Source of the DNA: Ancylobacter novellus DSM 506
GTDB lineage: Bacteria > Pseudomonadota > Alphaproteobacteria > Rhizobiales > Xanthobacteraceae
DNA: 64,000 nt
Assembly (NCBI RefSeq): GCF_000092925.1
Contig: NC_014217.1
Location: 2,170,001 to 2,234,000, forward strand
Direction of reading: 5' to 3'
The position numbers and the translations under genes are program-made. The stretch's first letter is position 1. Each line of letters begins with the position of its first letter. This document shows positions 43,239 to 52,014 of the stretch, one piece after another. The notes beneath the pieces are model-generated. The model had not been told where the DNA came from. It saw only the letters and a program-made list of their open reading frames with translations, and ran no database searches.

Positions 43239-45452
43239 TCAGTCGAGCTTGCCGAGCGAGATGAACTGCGTCTCGCCGGAGGAGTCGTCGACGCCGTCAT
43301 TGTCGGTGACGATGAAGGCGTTGCCGGCCGCGTCGATGGCGAAGCTCTCGACCTTGTCGAGCACGTAGCCGTGCGGCGCCTTCAGCAGCGGCAGCAGGTC
43401 CTTGACCTCGGTCTTGGCCAATACTGGCGGCTGCACCTCGCTGCCGAGCGTCGCCGGGGTCATGCCCTTGAGCGAGACATAGGCGAGCTTCTTCAGCTTG
43501 GCTTCCGGCCCGATCAGGCTGTCGCGCTCGATGACGATGAAGCCGTCCTTGTAAGGGGTGATCTCGGACAGGCCGACCCAGCCCTTCTCCGTCTTGTCGA
43601 GCGGGTAGCGCACATAGCCCCAGCTCTTGTCGGACGGCTTGTAGGCGAGGATCTTGGCGAAGCCCTTCGGGTCGTCCTTCCATTCGCGCTGCACGGCGAT
43701 CCACACGGTCTCATCGGCGCCAGAGCCGGTCACCGCGACTCCCTCGAAGCCGAAGCGGGTCGCCTGGGCCGCGAGCGCTTCCGGCAGCGCGATCTCCTGC
43801 GCGATGGAGCCGTCGGCGTTCACCTGCAGCAGCAGGTTCTGCGTCGCGTTCTCCTTCTTCTCGACGGCGCCTTCCGACACCGCCCAGAAGCCGCCCTCGG
43901 GCCGCACCGCGATGCCCTCGAGGTCGAGGCCCGTGGCCGGCTTGCCGTCCTTGGTGAGCACGGTCGCGGCGGTGATCTTGGCCGGGGTGGCGGTGGCGTC
44001 GACGGTCAGGATGCGGCCCTGGCTGTAGGCGCTGTCGGTCACCGCATAGAGCTTGCCCGCCTCCTTGGGATCGGCGGCAAAGCCCGAGAGCGCCGACCAC
44101 CAGATCGGCAGGCCGTCCGGACCGTTCGCCGACTCGATGGTCGGATAGGCCGGCTTGGCGCCGGGCTGGCGCTGGTAGATGGTGACAATACCGCCGATGC
44201 CGCCATCCTCGCGCAGGTCGGTTTCCGCTGCAGTGACAAAGAGATCGCGGCCGGGGATGGCGATCAGCCCCTCCGGCCCGATGCCACCCGGCAGCACCTG
44301 CAGGAACTCGGGAGCCTCGCTGCCACCCTTGTCGCGGTAGACGAAGACGATCGAGCCGCGCTCGGAAGCGACGAAGATCAGGCGATCATTGCCGAAGGTC
44401 GCGACTTCCGCGCCCTCCATCTCGATGCCCTTCTTGTTGCGCTTGTCGGGATAATGGCCGAGGCGCACGGCGATGTGCTCCGGCGCCGGGCCGGATTCGA
44501 ACAGCGCCTTGCCGGTCTTGTCGAAGATGGTGAAGCCGCGCGAGCCGCCCTTCCAGTCGCCTTCATTGGCGGTGACGAAGCGGTTGTCGTCGATCCACTG
44601 CACGGTATCGGGCTCGCGCGGAACCGCCTTCATCGAGCCGGACAGGTCGATGACGCGGTCCTTCTTGGTGTCGATGTGGTCGAGGTCGACGGTGCCGGCC
44701 GGGAAGTTCGCCGTCACCTTGCCGGTGGGCAGGTCGATGATGACGATGTGGTTGTTCTCCTGCAGCGTGACGACCGCTTCGTTGCGGGAGTTGATGTCGA
44801 GATATTCCGGCTCCGGGTCGGTCGGCGCCACGGCGGCGAGGCCGGTCAGGTCGACCACCTTCTTGGAATCGTCGACGACGCGGCCATTCTTCACCTCGAA
44901 ATAGGTGAAGTTGCCGGGCGGCATCTGCGGGATGACGCCGTCATTCACGTCCTCGTCGCGCTCATTCTCGATGGCGACGCCGAGATAGCTGCCGTCCGGG
45001 CTCTTGGCGATCGAATCGGGCTGCCCGCCGAGGTCGACCTTGTCCTCGACCTTCTTCGAGGCGAGGTCGACCACCGCCAGGTGGCCCGACGGCTTGGACT
45101 TCTTCTCGGAGGTGACGACGCCGACATAGGCCTTGCCACCGATCACCACGGTGGTGGTCGGCTCGCCGTCGAGGGCGACGGTGCCCGCGGGCTTGGGCGC
45201 GGCCGGATCGGTGATGTCGATGAAGCCGATGCGCTTGCCGGGGCTGTCGCTGTAGATCAGCGTCTTGCCGTCCTCGGTGAAGGTGATGATCTCCGACACC
45301 GTCTCCTTGGCCGGATCGGCGCCGGCCGGCAGGTTGTCAATCACGTTAAAGGTGGCAATGCGGTTGAATGCGGAATTCGTCGTCTGAGCCGAGGCGGTGA
45401 CGGCAAGGCCGAGAACGGCCGCCGACACGCCGGCGAGAAGAATTTTGCGCAT
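43239..45452 (-). CDS. Secreted phytase-family esterase-like protein, probably phosphate-starvation induced
   Basis: A 737-residue protein with a signal peptide (MRKILLAGVSAAVLGLAVTASAQ) and so exported. The first 400 residues are a beta-propeller-like choice-of-anchor region (repeats such as DITDPAAPKPAGTVALDGEPTTTVVIGGKAYVGVV). The C-terminal 330 carry the phytase-like esterase signature, with LEGIAVRPEGGFWAVSEGA and FGFEGVAVTGSGADETVWIAVQREW. A phosphomonoesterase role is likely given a Pho-box-like site upstream (45516-45533). The start at 45452 is fixed by the signal peptide; an N-terminal extension was rejected. Confidence 0.85.
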   Translation of the reverse strand: MRKILLAGVSAAVLGLAVTASAQTTNSAFNRIATFNVIDNLPAGADPAKETVSEIITFTEDGKTLIYSDSPGKRIGFIDITDPAAPKPAGTVALDGEPTTTVVIGGKAYVGVVTSEKKSKPSGHLAVVDLASKKVEDKVDLGGQPDSIAKSPDGSYLGVAIENERDEDVNDGVIPQMPPGNFTYFEVKNGRVVDDSKKVVDLTGLAAVAPTDPEPEYLDINSRNEAVVTLQENNHIVIIDLPTGKVTANFPAGTVDLDHIDTKKDRVIDLSGSMKAVPREPDTVQWIDDNRFVTANEGDWKGGSRGFTIFDKTGKALFESGPAPEHIAVRLGHYPDKRNKKGIEMEGAEVATFGNDRLIFVASERGSIVFVYRDKGGSEAPEFLQVLPGGIGPEGLIAIPGRDLFVTAAETDLREDGGIGGIVTIYQRQPGAKPAYPTIESANGPDGLPIWWSALSGFAADPKEAGKLYAVTDSAYSQGRILTVDATATPAKITAATVLTKDGKPATGLDLEGIAVRPEGGFWAVSEGAVEKKENATQNLLLQVNADGSIAQEIALPEALAAQATRFGFEGVAVTGSGADETVWIAVQREWKDDPKGFAKILAYKPSDKSWGYVRYPLDKTEKGWVGLSEITPYKDGFIVIERDSLIGPEAKLKKLAYVSLKGMTPATLGSEVQPPVLAKTEVKDLLPLLKAPHGYVLDKVESFAIDAAGNAFIVTDNDGVDDSSGETQFISLGKLD

Positions 45453-45515
45453 GGAATTGATCCCCGTCAGAGGGCGGGTCAAACGCCCGCCCTGACGCCG
45501 TTCAATTCCCTGCGA

Positions 45516-45533
45516 ATGACAGCCGGATGACGA
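45516..45533 (-). promoter_or_regulatory. Pho-box-like site upstream of the phytase-like gene
   Basis: On the minus strand TCGTCAT-CCGG-CTGTCAT matches the PhoB box: the second heptamer is exact and the first matches at five of seven positions, with the right four-base spacing. It is 64 bases upstream of ATG 45452. It is a stronger candidate than the plcP site. The rest of the gap 45453-45723 shows nothing else. Confidence 0.6.
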
Positions 45534-45723
45534 AATCACCGCGGAACGGCGCGAATTCGGCGCAACGTTCGACTTTGGTAGGAGCCGTTTTACCGTAAAG
45601 CCGAGAATTTGGGCTTGCACTTGCCGTTTGGGCATCGTCTCCTTGCGATATCGGGACAAGGCGCACCAAGCGCCGCCCGGCGGGCACGCGCCCGCACAGG
45701 AAACGCCACAGGAGGAACCGCCC

Positions 45724-46863
45724 ATGACCGAAACGTCAGGGAAGAGCACGGACGCGCATCACGACGTCCGCACCAGCCGCCGCCGCTTCATTGCCACCGC
45801 CGCGGCCGTTGCCGGCGCAACCGCCGTTGCCGCGCCCGCCGTGCATGCGCAGGCGCCGATCAAGCTGAAATTCCAGTCGACCTGGCCGAACAAGGACATC
45901 TTCCACGAGTTCGCCGGCGACTACGTCAAGCGCGTCAACGCCATGACCGGCGGGCGCGTCGAACTCGAGCTGCTGCCCGCCGGCTCGGTGGTGCCCGCCT
46001 TCCAAATGGCCGACGCGGTATCGTCGGGCATTCTCGACGGCGGCCATGGCGTCGCCGCCTACTGGTACGGCAAGAACAAGGCCTTCTCGCTGTTCGGCAC
46101 CGCCCCGGCCTTCGGCTGGGACGCCGACGAGCTTCTCGGCTGGATCCGCTATGGCGGTGGCCAGGAGCTCTATGACGACCTCATCACCAACGTGCTGAAG
46201 CTCAATCTCGTCGGCATGCTCTACGGGCCGATGCCGACCCAGCCGCTCGGCTGGTTCAAGAAGGAGATCACCAGCGCGGACGACTTCAAGGGGCTGAAGT
46301 ACCGCACGGTCGGTCTCGGCGCGGACCTGAACAAGGAGCTCGGCGCGGCCGTCACCATCATCGCCGGCGGCGAGATCGTGCCCGCCATCGACCGCGGCCT
46401 GCTGGACGGCGCCGAGTTCAACAACCCGTCCTCCGACCTCGTGCTCGGCTTCCCGGACGTCTCGAAGATCTACATGCTCCAGAGCTACCATCAGGCGCTG
46501 GAGTGCTTCGAGATCCTGTTCAACAAGAACAAGTTCCAGGGCCTGCCGCAGGACGTGCAGGCGATCCTCAAGTCGGCCGCCGATGCCTCCTCCTCCGACA
46601 TGATGTGGAAGGCGCAGGACCGCTACTCGAAGGATCTCGAGGCCATCAAGGCGCGCGGCGTGAAGGTGCTGCCCACCCCGAAGCCGGTCCTCGACGCTCA
46701 GCTGGCGGCCTGGGACAAGGTGATCGCCAACCTGTCCGCCGACCCGTTCTTCAAGAAGGTGATCGACAGCCAGAAGGCCTGGGCGCAGCGCGTCGTCGGC
46801 TTCCGCCTCCAGTACGAGGCGGATTCGAAGACCGCCTACGACCATTTCTTCGGCAAGGCGTGA
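45724..46863 (+). CDS. TRAP transporter substrate-binding protein (TakP-like)
   Basis: A 379-residue periplasmic receptor with a twin-arginine signal (RTSRRRFIATAAAVAGATAVAAPA) near residues 17-40. FQSTWPNKDIFHEFAGDYVKRVNAMTGGRVELELLPAGSVVPAFQM begins the DctP fold; GLKYRTVGLGADLNKELGAAVTIIAGGEIVPAIDRGLLDGAEF gives the binding-site region. It resembles the TakP 2-oxo-acid type. AGGAGG precedes the ATG. It is separated from the permease genes by a large hairpin (B2). Confidence 0.9.
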   Translation: MTETSGKSTDAHHDVRTSRRRFIATAAAVAGATAVAAPAVHAQAPIKLKFQSTWPNKDIFHEFAGDYVKRVNAMTGGRVELELLPAGSVVPAFQMADAVSSGILDGGHGVAAYWYGKNKAFSLFGTAPAFGWDADELLGWIRYGGGQELYDDLITNVLKLNLVGMLYGPMPTQPLGWFKKEITSADDFKGLKYRTVGLGADLNKELGAAVTIIAGGEIVPAIDRGLLDGAEFNNPSSDLVLGFPDVSKIYMLQSYHQALECFEILFNKNKFQGLPQDVQAILKSAADASSSDMMWKAQDRYSKDLEAIKARGVKVLPTPKPVLDAQLAAWDKVIANLSADPFFKKVIDSQKAWAQRVVGFRLQYEADSKTAYDHFFGKA

Positions 46864-46878
46864 TCGCAGCCTGACAAG

Positions 46879-46991
46879 CGTCATCCCGGACGGCCGCAAG
46901 GCCGATCCGGGATCGTCGGCCGCATCGTTCTGTATCCGGTACATGATCCCGGCTCTGCGCGGGCCTGTCACCCGCTCCGGCCGGGATGACG
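46879..46991. repeat. B-family palindromic repeat (B2), inside the TRAP operon
   Basis: It starts CGTCATCCCGGACGGCCGCA and ends CTCCGGCCGGGATGACG. It is inside the operon, 15 bases after the receptor stop and 33 bases before the small-permease start. A stable stem here could act as a transcript stabiliser or attenuator, giving more receptor than permease. Confidence 0.8.
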
Positions 46992-47024
46992 TGTCTTATA
47001 GACCCTCTTCCGAGGCTATTTCCC

Positions 47025-47651
47025 ATGCAATCCGTCCTGCTCGGCGTAGACCGGCTGAACGCCTTCATTGGCAAGCTATTCGCCTGGTGCATCGTCATCC
47101 TCACGCTGGCCATCAGCTATGAGGTCTTCCGGCGCTACGTGCTCCACGACCCGACCACCTGGGCCTATGACGTCAGCCTGATGCTGTACGGCGCCCTGTT
47201 CATGATGGCCGGGGCCTACACGCTCTCGCGCAACGGCCATGTGCGCGGCGACTTCATCTACCGCAAATGGGCGCCGGCGACGCAGGCCAAGGTCGACCTG
47301 GTTCTCTACTTCCTGTTCTACTTCCCCGGCATCCTGGCGCTGATCTATTCCGGCTGGAACTATTTCTATCTCTCCTACCTGCTCAACGAGCATTCCTCCT
47401 TCAGCCCGGAAGGCCCGGTGATCTGGCCGTTCAAGGCGCTGATCCCCATCACCGGCGTGATGATGCTCCTGCAGGGCGTGGTCGAAGTGGTGCGCTGTGT
47501 CATCTGCATCCGCACCGGTGACTGGCCGCAGCGCCTGCACGACGTGGAGGAGATGGAGAAGATCATCCTCGATGAGGCCGCCAGCAAGGACAATCCGGAA
47601 GAGGTGCTCAATGTGATCGAGCGCGACTCCACCACCCGAGGGTCTCTGTGA
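47025..47651 (+). CDS. TRAP transporter small permease (DctQ)
   Basis: A 208-residue protein with four membrane helices. FIGKLFAWCIVILTLAISYEVFRRYVLHDPTTWAYDVSLMLYGALFMMAGAYTLSRNGHVRGDFIYRK is the DctQ signature. The start at ATG 47025 has GAGG upstream. The stop overlaps the large permease start. The acidic C-terminus (EEMEKIILDEAASKDN) is cytoplasmic. Confidence 0.9.
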   Translation: MQSVLLGVDRLNAFIGKLFAWCIVILTLAISYEVFRRYVLHDPTTWAYDVSLMLYGALFMMAGAYTLSRNGHVRGDFIYRKWAPATQAKVDLVLYFLFYFPGILALIYSGWNYFYLSYLLNEHSSFSPEGPVIWPFKALIPITGVMMLLQGVVEVVRCVICIRTGDWPQRLHDVEEMEKIILDEAASKDNPEEVLNVIERDSTTRGSL

Positions 47652-48979
47652 TGTTTCTTTCCGATCCCGCCCTCGGCATCCTGATGCTGGTGCTGTTCCT
47701 TGTCTTCCTGATGCTCGGATTCCCGATCGCCTTCACGCTGATGGCGCTCGGTGTCGGCTTCGGCTACTTCACGCAAGGCGACAGCATCTTCCAGCTTTTC
47801 GTGCAGCGCACCTATTCGGTGATGTCGAACGACGTGTTGATCTCGATCCCGCTGTTCCTGTTCATGGGCTACGTGATCGAGCGCGCCAACATCCTCGATC
47901 GGCTGTTCCGCTCCATCCAGCTCGCCGCCGGCTGGCTGCCCGGCTCGCTCGCCGTGGCGACGCTCATCACCTGCGCGCTATTCGCCACCGCCACCGGCAT
48001 CGTCGGCGCGGTGGTCACGCTGATGGGCCTGCTCGCCTTCCCGGCCATGCTGCGTGCCGGCTACGATACCCGCATCGCCTCGGGCGTGGTCTGCGCCGGC
48101 GGCTGCCTGGGCATCCTCATTCCACCCAGCGTGATGCTCATCCTCTACGGCGCCACCGCCGGCGTCTCGGTGGTGAAGCTTTACGCCGCCGCCTTCATCC
48201 CGGGCCTCGCTTTGGCGGGCATGTACATTCTCTACGTCATCGTCCGGGTGATGATGAATCCCTCGCTCGCCCCCAAGCTGCCGGCCGAGGAACGCAACGT
48301 CCCTGCCCTCACCATCATCTTAGCGCTGCTGACCTCCTTCTTCCCGCTGGTGACTCTGATCGTCGCGGTGCTGGGCTGTATCATCTTCGGCCTCGCCACC
48401 CCCTCGGAGGCGGCCGCCATCGGCGCCCTGGGCGCGGTGCTACTGGCGCTGGCCTATCGCTCATTCAGCCTCGACAAGATGAAGGACTCGGTGTTCCTCA
48501 CCGCCCGCGCCTCGGCGATGGTGTGCTGGCTGTTCGTCGGCTCGGCGGTGTTCTCCGCCGTCTTCGCCCTGCTCGGCGGACAGCGGGTGGTCGAAGAGTT
48601 CATCATGGGGCTGAACCTCGGCCCGGTCGGCTTCCTGATCCTGACCCAGATCATCATCTTCGTGCTGGGCTGGCCGCTGGAATGGACGGAGATCATCGTC
48701 ATCTTCCTGCCGATCTTCCTGCCGCTGCTCGACCATTTCGGCATCGACCCGATCTTCTTCGGGGTGCTGGTGGCGCTGAACCTGCAGACCTCGTTCCTGT
48801 CGCCACCCGTGGCGATGGCGCCATTCTACTTGAAAGGCGTGGCACCGAAGCACGTCTCCATCGACGAGATATTCTCCGGCGTGATGCCCTTCATCTTCAT
48901 CGTCGTCTTCGCGATGATACTGCTCTACACATGGCCAGGTTTCGCGCTCTGGCTGCCGAGCTACCTCTACGGCGGCTGA
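47651..48979 (+). CDS. TRAP transporter large permease (DctM)
   Basis: A 442-residue membrane protein of about twelve helices. LLVLFLVFLMLGFPIAFTLMALGVGFGYF at the start, GVVCAGGCLGILIPPSVMLILYG and FGLATPSEAAAIGALGAV are the DctM blocks. ATG 47651 overlaps the stop of the small permease (TGATG); GTG 47648 is possible. It drives secondary uptake of the substrate bound by the receptor. Confidence 0.93.
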   Translation: MFLSDPALGILMLVLFLVFLMLGFPIAFTLMALGVGFGYFTQGDSIFQLFVQRTYSVMSNDVLISIPLFLFMGYVIERANILDRLFRSIQLAAGWLPGSLAVATLITCALFATATGIVGAVVTLMGLLAFPAMLRAGYDTRIASGVVCAGGCLGILIPPSVMLILYGATAGVSVVKLYAAAFIPGLALAGMYILYVIVRVMMNPSLAPKLPAEERNVPALTIILALLTSFFPLVTLIVAVLGCIIFGLATPSEAAAIGALGAVLLALAYRSFSLDKMKDSVFLTARASAMVCWLFVGSAVFSAVFALLGGQRVVEEFIMGLNLGPVGFLILTQIIIFVLGWPLEWTEIIVIFLPIFLPLLDHFGIDPIFFGVLVALNLQTSFLSPPVAMAPFYLKGVAPKHVSIDEIFSGVMPFIFIVVFAMILLYTWPGFALWLPSYLYGG

Positions 48980-49005
48980 CCGCGCACAGCGCCACGACAA
49001 ACGCA

Positions 49006-49027
49006 AACGGGCCCGAAAGGGCCCGTT
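49006..49027. terminator. Bidirectional hairpin between TRAP operon and HerA-like gene
   Basis: AACGGGCCC-GAAA-GGGCCCGTT is a perfect 9-bp stem with a GAAA loop, between two convergent stops (48979 and 49052). The T-tracts on each side are weak, but a bidirectional terminator is the likely role. Confidence 0.75.
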
Positions 49028-49051
49028 CTGCTTTGTGGCGGATGGGAATGA

Positions 49052-50527
49052 TCAGGCGGTGAGCGCCTTGGGATCGCCCGGCGCGGTCTTCCAGCCGAGC
49101 GCGGGGAAGCGCACCACGCGCCGCCCGCGGAAATCGGCCTCGCAGACGAGGTGCCCGCGCTCCTCCATATAAGTCAGCAGCCAGCGCCCGCGCGAGGGCG
49201 AGCGGCTGCCATAGGCGCGCGCCAGTGCCTCGTCGGCCGGGGAAGGCGCGCCCTCCATGCCGGCGCGGGCGAGCAACAGGAACACGCCCTGCATCTCGTC
49301 CGGCAGGCCGGCCGCCTGCTCCACCGCGCGCTGCCAGCCCTCGTCCTCCGACCGGGCGTCGAGCCCGGCGCGGGCGATGGCGAGGCGGCGGGTGAAGTCC
49401 GAGAGGTCCGGCACCTTCGAGCCTACCCGCCGCACACGGCAATGCACCAGGAAATCGGGGTAGAGCGATGCGGCGGAGCGGAACGGCGCGTCACCGTCCG
49501 AGACGAACTGGCGCACGATCTCCTCGATCAGCGCCTCGCGCTCGGCCTCGAAGGCCGCGGCGACCTCCGGATCGACCGGCGCGGCCGCCATCTCCGGCGC
49601 GTCCTCCAGCGTCTCCAGCACCTCGTCCAGCGCCCGCGGCCGCGGACGCGGCGGCGGGGCGGGCAGCGGCTCGCCACCGAGATCGTCGAAGATCAGGTCC
49701 TGTATCTCGGCGGTGCCGAGCTCCGGCGGCGGCAACAGCGAGGGCCGGCCGTTGCGGCTGGCGGTGGTGACATCGCCGATCTTCACCGGCAGCGGCCGGC
49801 GCGACAATGCCGGACCGAGCGCCACGAAGGAGCCGGTGTTGAGATCGCGGAAACTCTCCGCCTGCCGCTTTTCCATGCCGAGGAGGTCGGCCGCGCGGGC
49901 CATGTCGATGTCGAGGAAGGTACGGCCCATCAGGAAGTTGGAGGCTTCCGCCGCCACGTTCTTGGCGAGCTTGGCGAGGCGCTGGGTGGCGATGACGCCA
50001 GCGAGCCCGCGCTTGCGGCCGCGGCACATCAGATTGGTCATGGCCGAGAGCGAGACCCGCCGCGCCTCGTCCGAAATCTCGCCGGCGCCCGAAGGCGCGA
50101 AGAGCTGCGCCTCGTCAACGATGACCAGCATCGGGAACCAGTATTCGCGATCGGCGTCGAACAGGCCGTTCAGGAGGGCCGCGGCCGAGCGCATCTGCGC
50201 GTCGGCGTCGAGCCCTTCGAGATTGAAAACCACCGAGGCCCGATGCTTGCGGATGCGGGCGGCGATGCGCCCGATCTCGCCGGCGGTGCGCTCGGCGTCG
50301 ATCACCACATGGCCGTAGCGCTCGGCGAGGCCGACGAAATCGCCTTCCGGGTCGATGATCGCCTGCTGCACATGGCCGGCGCTCTGCTCCAGCAGGCGGC
50401 GCAGGAGATGCGACTTGCCGGAGCCGGAATTGCCCTGCACCAGCAGGCGCGTCGACAGGAGCTCCTCCAGGTCGAGCCGCACCGGCTGGCCGGCGTTGCT
50501 GCTCCCGAGCTCGATACCGATCTTCAT
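49052..50527 (-). CDS. HerA/FtsK-like DUF87 ATPase
   Basis: A 491-residue P-loop ATPase. RLLVQGNSGSGKSHLLRRLLEQS (Walker A, near residues 28-50), MLVIVDEAQLFAP (Walker B, near 132-144) and RGRKRGLAGVIATQRLAKLAKNVAAEASNFLMGRTF are HerA-like. The C-terminal third is Arg/Pro-rich, then helical. No nurA nuclease is adjacent, so a HerA-NurA resection role is not supported by context. It is monocistronic. Confidence 0.85.
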   Translation of the reverse strand: MKIGIELGSSNAGQPVRLDLEELLSTRLLVQGNSGSGKSHLLRRLLEQSAGHVQQAIIDPEGDFVGLAERYGHVVIDAERTAGEIGRIAARIRKHRASVVFNLEGLDADAQMRSAAALLNGLFDADREYWFPMLVIVDEAQLFAPSGAGEISDEARRVSLSAMTNLMCRGRKRGLAGVIATQRLAKLAKNVAAEASNFLMGRTFLDIDMARAADLLGMEKRQAESFRDLNTGSFVALGPALSRRPLPVKIGDVTTASRNGRPSLLPPPELGTAEIQDLIFDDLGGEPLPAPPPRPRPRALDEVLETLEDAPEMAAAPVDPEVAAAFEAEREALIEEIVRQFVSDGDAPFRSAASLYPDFLVHCRVRRVGSKVPDLSDFTRRLAIARAGLDARSEDEGWQRAVEQAAGLPDEMQGVFLLLARAGMEGAPSPADEALARAYGSRSPSRGRWLLTYMEERGHLVCEADFRGRRVVRFPALGWKTAPGDPKALTA

Positions 50528-50654
50528 GCTGCCTTCAAATCCCGCGTTCGGCCCTGACTAGCACGCGCGCGCGAGCCGCTCAGGGAGTTGACCGTAGAAC
50601 TCCACAGATTCGGAGCGGCTCGACAAGGGCGCGCGGCATGTCCATCTTGCCCGC

Positions 50655-51116
50655 ATGGCAAAACACCCGCCCCTCTTCACCATCGGCTACGAGCAGGTCT
50701 CCTCCGCCGCCGTGCTCGACACGCTGAGCGCGGCGGGAGTCGATCTGCTGGTCGACGTGCGGGCGGTGGCCGCCTCGCGCCGGGCGGGCTTCTCCAAGAG
50801 CCTGCTGGCGGCCGGCGTGTCCGAGCGCGGCATCGGTTACCTGCATCTGCGCGGCCTCGGCACGCCGACGGAGGGCCGGCAGGCGGCGCGCAGTGGTCAC
50901 CATGACGAGCTGTGGCGCATCTACGGCGCGCATCTCGCCACCCCGACCGCGCAGGAGCAGCTCGACGAACTGACCGCGCTGGTGAAGGCCGGCCGGCGCG
51001 TCTGCCTGCTGTGCTATGAGCGCCATCCCGAGCACTGCCACCGGCAGATGATCGCCGATCTCATCTGCGAGCGCGTCGGGGTCAGAGCCGAGCACCTCGC
51101 CGCTCCGCCGGTGTAA
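50655..51116 (+). CDS. DUF488 family protein
   Basis: A 153-residue protein with LFTIGYEQVSSAAVLDTLSAAGVDLLVDVRAVAASRRAGFSK near residues 6-47 and VCLLCYERHPEHCHRQMIADLI near 113-134. The Cys-rich CYE-x4-CHR motif is conserved in DUF488, whose function is unknown. It is monocistronic. Confidence 0.88.
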   Translation: MAKHPPLFTIGYEQVSSAAVLDTLSAAGVDLLVDVRAVAASRRAGFSKSLLAAGVSERGIGYLHLRGLGTPTEGRQAARSGHHDELWRIYGAHLATPTAQEQLDELTALVKAGRRVCLLCYERHPEHCHRQMIADLICERVGVRAEHLAAPPV

Positions 51117-51168
51117 CGCCGCCTGCGACATAATATCGCATTCCCTGTGCGCGAATCATCTTCGTCGT

Positions 51169-51183
51169 TCAATCGAAGATTGA
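51169..51183 (+). promoter_or_regulatory. 15-bp inverted repeat upstream of the BcsS-like gene
   Basis: TCAATC-GAA-GATTGA is a perfect inverted repeat 78 bases upstream of ATG 51262. It may be an operator. The support is weak. Confidence 0.3.
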
Positions 51184-51261
51184 TTGAGCGCGATCGCTCC
51201 CGATGCTCGTATCGGTTGCACGGTAATTTAATCCGGCAACTCTCAAACCCCGAGCGCGGCG

Positions 51262-52005
51262 ATGATTCCTTCGCCAGTGCATGGCTGCGCATGCCTTCTG
51301 GCAGCGGCCGCGTTCCCTGCCTGCCTCGGTCTCGCCGGGGCGGAGGAGGCGCCGTCGAATCAGCTCGAGGACAGGTTGTATTTCTACTCCGGCATCGATG
51401 TCGCCCGCGACAATGCCTATGGCTGGGGTGGCATGGCCTGGGCGCCCTTCGCGCCAATGGACAAGGAAGGGCTGCGCGTGCGCACCCAGACCGGCGGCGG
51501 GCGCTACGAGTACCGCACCCAGGCCGTGCCCGGCGGATGGAACATCGGCAACAAGATGGAGGGCGAGCTGCTGGTCGGCTGGCAGCTCATCCGCGGCCGG
51601 CATGCTCTGGCGATCTATGGCGGCGTCAACGTCGTCGACAACCGGCTCGACCGGCCCGATCCCGGCAATCGCGACCAGGGCACGCAATTTGGCGCCAAGG
51701 CAGTGGCGGAATGGTTCTACCGGCTGGACGAGCGCTGGGTGCTGACCGCCGCGCTCGGCGGCTCCACCGCCGATGGCACCGTCACCGGCCGCGCCACCGC
51801 CGGCTGGCAGGCCTTTGACTGGCTCGATGTGGGCATGGAAGTTGGCGCCACCACGGACTGGCTGGACGAGAGCGCCCGGATCGGCCTGTTCATCGCCACG
51901 CCACTGGCAGCCGGGCGTGAGCTGCGCGTGGCCGGCGGCTGGCGCTGGAGCAGCGACAGCAACGACAGCCCCTATGGCACGCTATCGATCTTCCTGCCGT
52001 TCTGA
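51262..52005 (+). CDS. BcsS-like (cellulose biosynthesis-associated) secreted beta-barrel-like protein
   Basis: A 247-residue protein with a signal peptide (MIPSPVHGCACLLAAAAFPACLGLAGA). Alternating hydrophobic beta strands rich in Gly/Trp and a terminal aromatic (LSIFLPF) suggest an outer-membrane barrel or periplasmic beta protein. RLYFYSGIDVARDNAYGWGGMAWAPF and GLRVRTQTGGGRYEYRTQ resemble the BcsS family of Hyphomicrobiales. No other cellulose gene lies near, so a link to cellulose is uncertain. Start codon is plausible but has only a weak ribosome-binding site. Confidence 0.65.
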   Translation: MIPSPVHGCACLLAAAAFPACLGLAGAEEAPSNQLEDRLYFYSGIDVARDNAYGWGGMAWAPFAPMDKEGLRVRTQTGGGRYEYRTQAVPGGWNIGNKMEGELLVGWQLIRGRHALAIYGGVNVVDNRLDRPDPGNRDQGTQFGAKAVAEWFYRLDERWVLTAALGGSTADGTVTGRATAGWQAFDWLDVGMEVGATTDWLDESARIGLFIATPLAAGRELRVAGGWRWSSDSNDSPYGTLSIFLPF

Positions 52006-52014
52006 CCGACGCGC

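Noticed and set aside
42672-45530. 952-codon plus-strand frame over the phytase-like gene
   Set aside because: Antisense to a gene with a clear signal peptide and domain signatures; it also reads through repeats C4 and C5.
43239-45749. Upstream start for the phytase-like protein at 45749
   Set aside because: It would place 99 non-conserved residues before a perfect signal peptide and would run through the Pho-box-like site.
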